Made by a program: the position numbers and the translations under genes
Shown here: piece by piece, positions 1 through 8,995 of the stretch
Position numbering within the stretch: position 1 is the stretch's first letter
Layout: each line of letters starts with the position of its first letter
The notes under the pieces: generated by a model
Database searches by the model: none
What the model saw: the letters and a program-made list of their open reading frames with translations, nothing else
What the model was told of the DNA's origin: nothing
NCBI GenBank assembly: GCA_949987705.1
Contig: CATLJY010000138.1
Coordinates: 55,098-119,097 of the forward strand
Direction: 5' to 3'
DNA length: 64,000 nt
DNA from: Thereva unica
Lineage: Eukaryota > Arthropoda > Insecta > Diptera > Therevidae

Positions 1-586
1 ACACTGTGCGCCCCCTTTTAATTTTTTTCTAATTGTCTTTGGTGTTACAACGGAACGAAATTTTGTTTGTTTTCGTGAACGCTAAATTCACGGAATTCAA
101 TAAAATAAATTTATGATTTTTTTTAAACACTATGTTTAATTTAATTGAAAACTTGTCCTTTATTTACAGATTTACTTCTTCTAAATTTTTCATATTTTTC
201 TCATTTTTTGTACTCACTGCGATGTGATATTTTAGAGTCCGCTTTTGTTTTGCTGTCCCCTTTGTTTCAAACGAATTTGATGTCTATTGTCTTTGCAAGT
301 GCAGGTTTCTACCAAATTTTTTTTGCCTTTACTGTTTTTTTTTTCTAACATTCCTAAAAAAATTTAATAAACTTTATGTAATTTAAATTCAATTTGCTGA
401 TTTTATTGGAAATCTACTTAGCTTTAAATGTGTGTTTCTTAATACCTAATTATGTTTTTCGTTTCCTTTGATGATTGCACCTGTTGATTGCTGCATGGAA
501 TCCGATTTTATTTCTGGATGGTTGATTCCGTCCGTATTGTTCTGTTTGTGGATCATCCTTTTGTTTAATGCACGTTTTGTTTCCTT
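1..586. other. AT-rich left flank, no gene seen
   Basis: This stretch precedes the first Harbinger element. It is AT-rich with T-runs. The only open frame, near 145-348, is a low-complexity Phe/Leu/Ser string with no recognisable motif. If Harbinger-1 was inserted into the minus-strand LTR element seen at 5902-6192, this flank should be the continuation of that element's leader. I see no gag motif here to confirm it. Confidence 0.5.
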
Positions 587-589
587 TTA

Positions 590-625
590 AGCCTCGGCCA
601 CGATACGAGCGGCGAGCGGCAGAGC
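590..625 (+). repeat. Left terminal inverted repeat of Harbinger-1
   Basis: It matches the reverse complement of 5863-5898 apart from the first base. A related, diverged motif follows at about 633-652, giving a terminal plus subterminal arrangement. Confidence 0.88.
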
Positions 626-673
626 GGTGGTGGCCAGGATACGAGCGGCGATTCGATCTGTTCAGTAGTAGAA

Positions 674-2680
674 ATGGCTTCTCCGGAAGGCATGCTCCAG
701 CTTATACTTTTAAGTGATAATATTTTGCTAAAAAGGCGTATTCTTAAAAAAACAATTTGTAATAGGAAATATGGAGTTCATCCCATTAACCAGCGAAGAA
801 GACAGTTTGGTGAATATCACCATCTGTTTCTCGGGCTAAGAAGAGACAAAATTCGTTTTTTCGAATACACCAGAATGTCAATTGAAACCTTTGATTACAT
901 TCGGGGCAAGACAAGCCACCTTTTCATAAAGAAAAGAGAGGGTTTGGGACAGCAACTCCAGAGGAGAGACTAGTTGTAACATTGATGTAAGGAAATTAAT
1001 GTACACATTTTTAAACGATGTTTTTTTATGTTTAATTTATAAAGAAAGGCAATTTTTATGCAAACAACAATATAGAAAAAAATTATAAAGGCTTATTCTT
1101 AAGAATTGTTGAACTCTATGAAAGCTTCTTCGATGCTTACAAGACCTTCGTTTGAAAAGTTTTCATTTGCCTGCAGAGTGACCTGTCCTGAATAGTTCGA
1201 TGCTAATGAAGTAGAAGTACTAAAAACTGATGAAGGCTGTGAGTCAAAATGTTGCGAATTCCGAACTTCTTAACGTCTACACGCCTCCATGACAGCGGTT
1301 TGAATTACAGACCTCAATTGCAGTTTATCAAGTGTGTCTAAATTTTTTACGAAAAGCAACAAACTCATAAAAAAATGGTAGTCGTCACCTTTCTCGTTCT
1401 TATTTTGTAGATTTAAGATACCATCGATCTTTTTTTGTTCAAGCTTCATTAGGTCAGCTTCGATGGTTTCTTAATACAGCAGACTTAGCTCGATGGGGTC
1501 TAGTAAATGTTTGATCAGTGTTACTGCGGGAAGTCGATGATGTTGTTTGTTTCTCCTGTGTTTGTTGTTCAAGAAGCAAAACAGTCTCATCACTGAACAC
1601 GTCTTCCTCTTCTTGTAAATTATTATTCGCGTGGTTACTCTCGGTTATATCCTCTTCGACAAGTCTCCGTGTGAGATTTCCAATCGTACGGCCAGGTAAC
1701 CAGCTAAAGTTACATTTTATTTCAGATTCTTGGCTACTGGAGCTACTTTCAGACATTTAGCATTTGAATTTCGTCTTGGTAGAAGTACGGTAAGCAATAT
1801 CGTGTACGACACCTTTTATGCATCAGAAGAACAGTTTTGTGAAGAAGCAATGCCAACCCCATCAGAAGATCTTCTTGAACAAGTTGCAGAACGATACTTT
1901 ACACTTTGGAAGTTTCCGAATTGCATAGGTGCGATCGATGGGAGGCATTGTGAGCTAAAATGTCCACCGCACTCTGGATCTAGTTATTTTAACTATCTAA
2001 AGTATTTCTCAATAGTGTTAATGGGAGTTGCTGATGCTGATAAGAAATTCATAGTTGGTGCCAGAGGTAAACAAAGTGACGGTGGAGTATTCATCGCTAC
2101 AGAATTGTTTAACAGGCTAGAAAGAAACCAATTTAATGTCCCACCTCCAAAAACCCTCCCAGGCACAAACTTTAGTGCACCTCATGTTTTGATAGGGGAT
2201 GAGGCTTTTCCTTTAAAATCCTACCTCATGCGCCCTTTTCCAGCAAAGAATCGTTCTAGAGAGCAAGAAATATACAATACTAACCTCTCTACGGCCCGCA
2301 AAACTATAGAATGTGCTTTTGGCATTTTGCGTTCAAAATGGCGATTCCTAGGAACAGCTATTGAAATACCAACAGTTACCAAAGTTAGTTTACTCGTTGA
2401 AACAGCTTGCATTCTTCATAACATTATCAGGGATAGAGACGGTGCAAATGACAATGATTACATGTCATATATTCGGGGAGAACATGCTCCAGAAATCGCA
2501 AATGTACCGCGTTCTACACCCGAGCATTTGAGGAGACCGAATGAAGAAGCTGCAGCCGTTAGAAACTACTTTAAGAATTTTTCTTATTGCAGAATTAAAT
2601 TGATTGTTTTTCTACTATTATACATATACATATTACATAATATGTTTTATGATAAAACTAAAAAAAAATCCAATGGTTAA
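674..2680 (+). pseudogene. Harbinger-1 DDE transposase (HARBI1-like), one intron, frameshifted
   Basis: Exon 1 starts with ATG at 674 and encodes the usual N-terminal helix-rich block (motif INQRRRQFGEYHHLFLGLRR). A +1 frame change is needed near 950 to continue into TPEERLVVTL, after which a donor GTAAG follows at 987. The acceptor TTTTATTTCAG ends at 1725. Exon 2 gives FLATGATFRHL, a helix-turn-helix-like segment, then the DDE domain. Its catalytic Asp is in CIGAIDGRH, the next Asp in LIGDEAFPL and the Glu in IECAFGILRSKWR. The C-terminal EAAAVRNYFKNF block is typical of the family. The transposase would cut and rejoin element DNA at the TIRs in the nucleus, together with the MADF partner. 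The frameshift makes this copy a pseudogene, unless the apparent shift is a sequence error. Confidence 0.85.
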
Positions 2681-2908
2681 CTTTCTTCATAATTGTTTTT
2701 CTACACGAGTACATAATAGATTTTAGAATAATTTATTACCTGATAGATTAATTGCAGCTCCAACTTCACTCCACAGTTTCCTGGTAATTGTCGTATTTTT
2801 GAAATTATTATGGCAGTCATTCCAGAGAGCTGGTCTGACTTGAACTTCAGAAATTAAAACTTCGCACTCCATATCAAGGAGCTTTCTTGCTGTTTTAACT
2901 TTTTTCAA
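1099..2908 (-). pseudogene. MADF-BESS protein of Harbinger-1 (antisense partner gene), decayed
   Basis: The first exon (2908 down to about 2740) starts with ATG and gives the MADF core LISEVQVRPALWNDCHNNF followed by LWSEVGAAINLSG, then a donor GTAATA. The 3' part lies at 1756-1099. It has an acidic Ser/Glu linker, then after a frame change a BESS motif (DDYHFFMSLLLFVKNLDTLD, about 1384-1325), an in-frame TAA near 1269, and a conserved-looking tail ending at 1099. The second half of the MADF domain is not visible, so an exon has been lost or is too decayed to read. MADF proteins of Harbingers bind the element and import the transposase. The gene is interleaved with the transposase: its 3' part lies in the transposase intron, and the transposase DDE exon lies in its own intron. 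Confidence 0.72.
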
Positions 2909-2929
2909 TTTTTTTTTCCATTGCTACAA

Positions 2930-2993
2930 CAAGCGGCGAGCGGCACCAGAAAAATTTAATGTCTCGGATCTGCCGCTCGTATCGTGGCCGGAT
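2930..2993. repeat. Subterminal copy of the Harbinger-1 end motif
   Basis: It contains GCCGCTCGTATCGTGGCCGG in the orientation of the right TIR, plus GCGGCGAGCGGC. It lies about 85 bp (Helitron excluded) inside the true right end. This mirrors the doubled motif of the left end and may be part of the transposase or MADF binding region. Confidence 0.7.
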
Positions 2994-3051
2994 TCGAGCG
3001 TTTTCCATATAAAACAATCCTTACTAATATTATAAATGCGAAAGCAACTCT

Positions 3052-3080
3052 GTCTGTCTGTCTGTCTGTCTGTCTGTTAC
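3052..3080 (+). repeat. (TCTG)n microsatellite at the Helitron 5' end
   Basis: About seven TCTG units are followed by TTACGCTTTCACGCC. This is a conserved 5' feature of this Helitron type. Confidence 0.8.
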
Positions 3081-3264
3081 GCTTTCACGCCTAAACCACT
3101 AAACCGATTTTGATGAAATTTGCTACAGGCATAGTTTAGACCTTGGTGACGGACATAGGCTACTTTTTATGGAGAAAAAAAGGGTTGAAGGGGGTGAAAT
3201 GGGGTTCTATAAGTTGTAAGGAGATTTTTTATCTTTACTTTTTTTTCTATTGTATAAAAAGTAA

Positions 3265-5490
3265 CTGACTGACAGACAACGCACAACCTAAACCGCTGGA
3301 GCTATAGGGCTGAAATTTGGACAGTGCATCCCTGTAATGGAGTGGACATCCACTATAAAGCGATTTTTCCAAATTCATCCCCTAAGGGGGTGAAATGGGG
3401 TTTATCCAAACCGTTGGAGCTATAGGGCTGGAATTTTGACAGTGCATTCCTATAATGGCGTGGACATCCGCTAAGAAGCGATTTTTCGAAATTCATCCCC
3501 TAAGGGGGTGAAATGGGGTTTACCCAAACCGCTGGAGCTATAGGGCTGAAATTTTGACAGTGCATCCCTATAATGACGTTTACATCCAGTAAAAAGCGAT
3601 TTTTCGAAATTCATCCCCTAAGGGGTTGAAATGGCTTTTATCCAAACGGCTAAAGTTATAGGGCTGAAATTTTGACAGTGCATCCCTACAAAGACGTTTA
3701 CATCCACTAAAGAGCGATTTTTCGAAATTCATCCCCTAAGGGGGTGAAATGGGGTTTATCCAAACCGCTGGAGCTATAGGGTTGAATTTTTAACAGTGGA
3801 TCCCTTTAATGACGTGGACATCCACTAAAGAGCGATTTTTCGAAATTCATCCCCTAAGGGTGTGAAATGGGGTTGGACAGTGCATCCCTATAATGGAGTG
3901 GATATCCACTATAAAGCGATTTTTCGAAATTCATCCCTTAAGGGGGTGAAATAGGGTTTATCCAAACCGCTGGGGCTATAGGGTTGAAATTTTAACAGTG
4001 CATCCCTATAATGACGTGGACATCCACTAAAGAGCGATTTTTAGAAATTCACCCCCTAAGGGTGTGAAATGGGGTTTTTACAAACCGCTAAAGCTATAGG
4101 GCTGAAATTTTGACAGTGCATCCGTATAATGACGTTTACATCCACTAAAGAGCGATTTTTCGAAATTCGTCCTCTAAGGGTGTGAAATAGGGTTTTTACA
4201 AACTGCTAAAGCTATAGGGCTGAAATTTGGACAGTGCATCCCTATAATGGAGTGGACTTCCAGTATAAAGCGATTTTTCGAAATTCATCCCTTAAGGGGG
4301 TGAAATGGGGTTTATCCAAACCGCTGGAGCTATAGGGTTGAATTTTTAACAGTGGATCCCTTTAATGACGTGGACATCCACTAAAGAGCGATTTTTCGAA
4401 ATTCATCCCCTAAGGGTGTGAAATGGGGTTATACAGTGCATCCCTATAATGGAGTGGATATCCACTATAAAGCGATTTTTCGAAATTCATCCCTTAAGGG
4501 GGTGAAATAGGGTTTATCCAAACCGCTGGAGCTATAGGGTTGAAATTTTAACAGTGCATCCCTATAATGACGTGGACATCCACTAAAGAGCGATTTTTCG
4601 AAATTCATCCCCTAAGGGTGTGAAATGGGGTTGGACAGTGCATCCCTATAATGGAGTGGATATCCACTATAAAGCGATTTTTCGAAATTCATCCCTTAAG
4701 GGGGTGAAATCGGGTTTATCAAAACCGCTGGAGCTATAGGGTTGAAATTTTAACAGTGCATCCCTATAATGACGTGGACATCCACTAAAGAGCGATTTTT
4801 AGAAATTCACCCCCTAAGGGTGTGAAATGGGGTTTTTACAAACCGCTAAAGCTATAGGGCTGAAATTTTGACAGTGCATCCGTATAATGACGTTTACATC
4901 CACTAAAGAGCGATTTTTCGAAATTCGTCCTCTAAGGGTGTGAAATAGGGTTTTTACAAACTGCTAAAGCTATAGGGCTGAAATTTGGACAGTGCATCCC
5001 TATAATGGAGTGGACTTCCACTATAAAGCGATTTTTCGAAATTCATCCCTTAAGGGGGGTGAAATAGGGTTTATCCAAACCGCTGGAGCTATAGGGTTGA
5101 AATTTTAACAGTACATCCCTATAATGACGTGGACATCCACTAAAGAGCGATTTTTCGAAATTCATCCCCTAAGGGTGTGAAATAGGGTTTTTACAAACCG
5201 CTAAAGCTATAGGGCCGAAATTTTGACAGTGCATCTCTATAATGGCGTGAACATTCACTAAGAAGCGATTTTTCAAAATTCATCCCCTAAGGGGATGAAA
5301 CGGGGTTTATCCAAACCGCTAAAGTTATAGGGCTGAAATTGTAACAGTGCATCCCTATAATGGCGTGGACATCCACTATAAGGCGATTTTTCGAAATTTA
5401 TCCCCTATAGGGGTGAAATTGGGTTAAGCCAAACCGCTGGAGCTAAACGGCTGAAATTTTTACAGTGCATCCCTATAATCACGTAGAAAT
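3265..5490 (+). repeat. 118-bp minisatellite array inside the Helitron
   Basis: The marker ACAGTGCATCCCTATAATGG recurs at 3321, 3439, 3557, 3675 and 3793, exactly 118 bp apart, then at similar steps to about 5460, giving roughly 19 units. Each unit carries GCGATTTTTCGAAATTCATC, a CCTAAGGGGGTGAAATGGGG block and GCTATAGGGCTGAAATTT. Some units are shortened by 34 bp where GGGGTTGGACAG joins directly. Higher-order copying is visible: 3871-4250 recurs at 4629-5010 almost unchanged, an offset of 758 bp. There is no coding capacity. Confidence 0.92.
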
Positions 5491-5807
5491 GAATGACTCG
5501 AAATTCACTTTATTTAATATTCATTTGTGATTGCTTCATAATTTCGTACATCCACGTAAATAGGCGAACAAACTTAACGAACGTTCGTGAAACCCTAAAA
5601 TGTCACTTTTCTTGATGACATATACATGGCAATCTCTGCTTCAAAACTTGCAGATTTGTTGAGCAGAGGTGATATTCGCAGCAATTTGTTTACCATATTT
5701 ATTAAAAAAATGCACTATAATTAACCCTTTTTAGGGATAATAACAGCTGACTTTTTTGTTGGTTTTTTTTTAAGGAAAACATTGCACATAATAAACAGAT
5801 TTTAAAG

Positions 5808-5823
5808 GCGTTGCAAGGCACGC
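5808..5823 (+). other. Helitron 3' terminal hairpin
   Basis: GCG-T-TGC-AAG-GCA-CGC folds into a six-pair stem with one bulged T and a 3-nt loop. It ends 10 nt before the terminal CTAG. Position and form fit the Helitron 3' termination signal. Confidence 0.7.
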
Positions 5824-5862
5824 GGGTTTTATGCTAGTACAAACATAAAACTCAGAATCGCT

Positions 5863-5898
5863 GCTCTGCCGCTCGCCGCTCGTATCGTGGCCGAGGCC
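5863..5898 (-). repeat. Right terminal inverted repeat of Harbinger-1
   Basis: It is the reverse complement of 590-625, followed by the TTA duplication at 5899-5901. Confidence 0.88.
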
Positions 5899-5901
5899 TT
5901 A

Positions 5902-6687
5902 GACGTTATAGCTGGTATTTGTGTCGATATTTCTATGCATTGGAGCCTTTACGAGCGATTTTTGTGCCATGCGGCATTTTATATTTTTTACAATTGTCCA
6001 ATTTTTTTTATCGGATTTTTATGGGTTTTTAAATGTAATAGTTTATCACTTTTCACCAGACTATTTGTGTGTTATTAATAGTTATGTTTTTTTACTTTTA
6101 AAACTACAAATTTTTTCACTTTAAAACTTTTTTCGATTTTCCATTTTTAGCGTTTAACATTACATATTTTTGATCGGGGTCACCATTTGTTGTTATCGCC
6201 GGTGCTTTATGCCCGTCGCGATCGACATATTAATTATATAGTATGTATATAATATATAAAACAAGAAAATCGATTTATGAATTACACTTTATTTGATTTT
6301 ACCAAAAACACCTCTGACCTTGTGGGATACATCGGAGGGAGAGAGCTCTTTTTTCTGGTGTTGTTGGCTTCCGGCGGCCTGTCGGCACTCTTGCCAACTT
6401 CGGCGTCGGCGGGTGGTAGTTTTTAAAGCCAGTGGATACATCCTCTAAAGTGGTGGTCACAGCCGCCACACCTAACGCAGCGCAGTTTGGTAATCCCCAA
6501 CCTGCGATCTAAACCCTATCTGTGTCAAATATCCACCGGCTCTTACTTGTTTATATGGTAATCCCCAGCAATTTCCGTTATTTGTATCTGGTTTTTATAG
6601 TATGAAAGCTTAAAGGCCTTGCTTTCCATGTTTTTTTTTTGATTGTCAAAACCTTTTGAAGCTCTATTTTACTTGTTTCCTTTAAAC
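5902..6687 (-). other. Remnant of a minus-strand LTR retroelement (LTR end, primer site, leader)
   Basis: On the minus strand, AATGGTGACCCCGATC at about 6192-6175 resembles the primer-binding site and junction of many insect Gypsy elements. An AATAAA signal lies just upstream at about 6290, and an AT-rich leader follows down to the Harbinger insertion. Further upstream (about 6480-6430) is a Cys/His run, CVRCGGCDHHFRGCIH, that could be a zinc-knuckle-like or chromoprotein end. The open frame around it is short. No complete LTR or gag can be delimited. Confidence 0.35.
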
Positions 6688-6690
6688 TTA

Positions 6691-7010
6691 GTGGGATGAT
6701 ACACGAGTCAACGTGTTTATGCAACACACTGTCAGTTTGTTGAGCGGAGGTGATACACGACTCAACACGCTACACGCAACAATAACATTGCGATTTCATA
6801 TATGTGTGGGTGTGCATTTCAAATTATTTTCACCCAGAATCGCTTGACAGTTAAGCATACAGAAACATTTTTCAAGCAACTGGAGGAAAAATAGAAATCG
6901 TTTCTAGTTTCAGTCAACACCGCACACTTCACCCTGACCCTTCGCTTGGCCTACGAACTGCGCAGAATAAGCTCATGCTGCTCAACATGTTGACCCGTGT
7001 ATCATCCCCC
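6691..7010. mobile_element. 320-bp MITE with TTA duplication (Harbinger-type)
   Basis: The ends GTGGGATGATACACGAGTCA and, inverted, GGGGGATGATACACGGGTCA are flanked by TTA at 6688-6690 and 7011-7013. A third copy of the motif (GAGGTGATACACGACTCAAC) sits inside at about 6750. There is no coding capacity. The TTA target suggests mobilisation by a Harbinger transposase, but the ends are unlike those of Harbinger-1. Confidence 0.8.
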
Positions 7011-7324
7011 TTAGTCATGCCACACCTGACACTTTGTACAATTTGTACTAAATACTTTTATTATTCTGCCATCCAAGTTGGCTCTAAGTTTGACGTAAGT
7101 TTCATAAATTATCTGTTGTATATACTTTATTTTCTAATCAATAGTGACCCATACACTACAACGTTTTATGTGTTCAAACTTGTCCCACAATCTTTGTGAC
7201 TAACTTGCTTGAACGCACCTCTGGCCCATACACTACATGGTTTTCAGTTTGGTTTATGATTTTAAATCGAAGTGAGTGCTTTAAGTAGAAACTAGTTGTT
7301 ATCAATCGCCATTGATATTATTAG

Positions 7325-7942
7325 ATAAAAAAAATAATAAAAAAGAAGAAAAATAGATAGAAGTGGGTGAAAGACTGGCTCTTAAAAAGAGACATGCTAT
7401 CCCACACTAATCTAATAAATGAACTACGATTAGAACCAGACGATTTTAGAAACTACTTTTTTTTATGTGGTAGACTAGAGGCTTAGGGAAAGTCCCTTTG
7501 TACTGTTCGACAATCTATTTTATTCGTATAGAATGTCGAACAGCAGCTCTAGCCGGAAGATAGAGAGTAGAAAGAGAAAGACAGAGAAGTAGGAAGGAGC
7601 TGCCACAACTTAGCCGCGATATTTTTTATTCCACCTACTTCCAACCACTTCGCGACTCTGGCATCGGGGCATTTGAGAAACAACTCGCTGGAGTGTTATG
7701 CCTCCTGAAACGAGTTGAATCTCATCAGCCAACCGATGACATGCGCTTGGTGGAGCGGGGAAGGACTAGCGAAGATTATTATGACTGGAGGAATCAGGAA
7801 TGTAAAGAGGGGAGAAGAAAGAAGGGAAGTTATGTATGTGGGAAAGTAGAAAAGGCGAAAGACCGTGGGGCTGGCCGGGATTCGAACCCGGGACCTCTGG
7901 GGTAGTAGTCAGGCGCCTTACCTCTAGACCACTGAGGCCCCC
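7325..7942 (-). mobile_element. tRNA-derived SINE (about 0.6 kb)
   Basis: Reading from 7942 downward, a 76-nt tRNA-like head holds an A box (TGGTCTAGAGG) and a B box (GGTTCGAATCC). A body of about 500 bp follows, then an A/T-rich tail near 7325-7345 (TTTTTTATTATTTTTTTTAT on the minus strand). The body includes a stem CTGTTCGACA/TGTCGAACAG at 7503-7543. The insertion lies directly upstream of MDEDMYREL of the Harbinger-2 transposase, whose N-terminal part is missing. I could not find a clear target duplication, so the tail end is approximate. Confidence 0.6.
7867..7942 (-). promoter_or_regulatory. tRNA-like head with internal RNA polymerase III boxes
   Basis: The A box TGGTCTAGAGG and B box GGTTCGAATCC are well conserved and the T stem (CCGGG/CCCGG) is perfect. 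The acceptor stem pairs only for three bases and the anticodon arm does not close. This is therefore a SINE promoter and not a working tRNA. Confidence 0.7.
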
Positions 7943-8608
7943 TTACTCATGGATGAGGATATGTACAGAGAACTTCTTCATATGGTATCTGCTAATATAT
8001 GTAAAAAAGATACACAATTCAGGAAAGAAATTAGTGCTCATGGACGCTTATCAGCTACATTGCGGTTTTTAGCTACCGGGCGATCTTACGAAGATTTAAA
8101 ATTCTCAACAAGAATCTCTGCTCAGGCTTTAGGAAAACTTATTCCTGAGACTTGTCGAGTGATATACAACTTGCTAGTCAATGATTATTTAAAGGTATTT
8201 TAAATACTTTTGATATAATTTTCTAAATAAAACATTATTTTCAGTTTCCACAAGATGAAAATGATTGGAGAGTAATCGCTGATGGTTTCAACAAAAAGTG
8301 GAATTTCCCTCACTGCTTAGGTGCAATAGATGGGAAGCATGTAAGAATAATCGCTCCAGAATTTATTTTTACAACAACAAAGGATTTTATAGTATCGTAT
8401 TGATGGCTACAGTAAATTCTTCGTATGAGTTCTTTCTTTGCGATGTTGGATGTAATGGAAGAGTATCCGATGTAGGTGTTATAAACAACACTACGTTTTA
8501 TAGAAGGCAAAATAGCAATACTTTGAAAATCCCAAATTCTGAATCAATTGCGGGCACTAATGAACATTTCACTTTTGTTTTTGTCGGTGATGATGCTTTC
8601 CAACTACG

Positions 8609-8645
8609 CACAGTGGTCAAAAACGCCAAAAAGCTGGCCAAAAGT
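8609..8645 (+). repeat. Transib left TIR (RSS-heptamer-like)
   Basis: It begins CACAGTGGTCAAAAACGCC and continues through AAAAAGCTGGCCAAAAGT. It matches the inverted right end with about three differences. Confidence 0.9.
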
Positions 8646-8995
8646 AGAAGGAATTGGCCAAATTCTTTGAAATTTGGTTTCCGGAGGATTTTGGGATTGC
8701 TGATTACGAATCCGTAATCAGTTTTTCGAAAAAAAAATGGCGGCTTCAAAATGGCGGCCATCAACGTTGAAGAATCATTGCTTTTTGATAAAAATGGGTA
8801 TTTTGGGGTTTTCAAGGTTGCTGATTACGAATCGGTTATCAGTTTTTCGAAAAACATAATGACGGCTTCAAAATGGTGACGGGAAGCGTTGAAAGGGTTT
8901 TTGGTTTATTGTATGAGAAAAAAGGAATTTTATTACAATTGAAAAACACACTCTATGTACATGATAAAAAACAATTTATGTTACATTTAACAGAG

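Larger units (their letters stand above)
3018..5837 (+). mobile_element. Non-autonomous Helitron inserted in Harbinger-1
   Basis: The element starts with TC (TCCTTACTAATATTATAAAT) and ends with CTAG at 5834-5837. It sits between A (3017) and T (5838) without a target duplication. These are the Helitron rules: 5'-TC, 3'-CTRR, insertion in AT. A short hairpin lies 10 nt before the end. The 5' part, with TATAAATGCGAAAG and repeated TCTG, is of a kind widely found in insect Helitrons. There is no Rep/helicase coding capacity. The interior is almost entirely a 118-bp tandem array followed by about 340 bp of unique 3' sequence. The Harbinger right end reads on smoothly once this segment is removed. 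Confidence 0.85.
590..5898 (+). mobile_element. PIF/Harbinger element (Harbinger-1) split by a Helitron
   Basis: Inverted ends of about 36 bp lie at 590-625 and 5863-5898 (core CCTCGGCCACGATACGAGCG). The element is flanked by a 3-bp TTA duplication at 587-589 and 5899-5901, which is the expected PIF/Harbinger target. A second, subterminal copy of the end motif sits inside each end, at about 633-652 and 2930-2993. Removing the Helitron at 3018-5837 leaves an element of about 2.5 kb with two genes, a plus-strand DDE transposase and a minus-strand MADF-BESS protein. That is the usual content of an autonomous Harbinger. Both genes carry lesions, so this copy is probably inactive. Confidence 0.9.

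Noticed and set aside
145..348. A small membrane protein
   Set aside because: The Phe/Leu-rich string comes from T-rich DNA. There is no supporting context.
1730..2680. A domesticated HARBI1-like host gene
   Set aside because: It sits between matching inverted ends with a TTA duplication, has a frameshift in exon 1 and an element partner gene, so it is an ordinary transposon copy.
3265..5490. A CRISPR-like array
   Set aside because: Whole 118-bp units repeat without unique spacers, and the array lies inside a Helitron of a eukaryotic genome.
7867..7942. A functional tRNA gene on the minus strand
   Set aside because: The A and B boxes are good, but the acceptor stem pairs at only three positions and the anticodon arm does not form. 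It continues into a SINE body.
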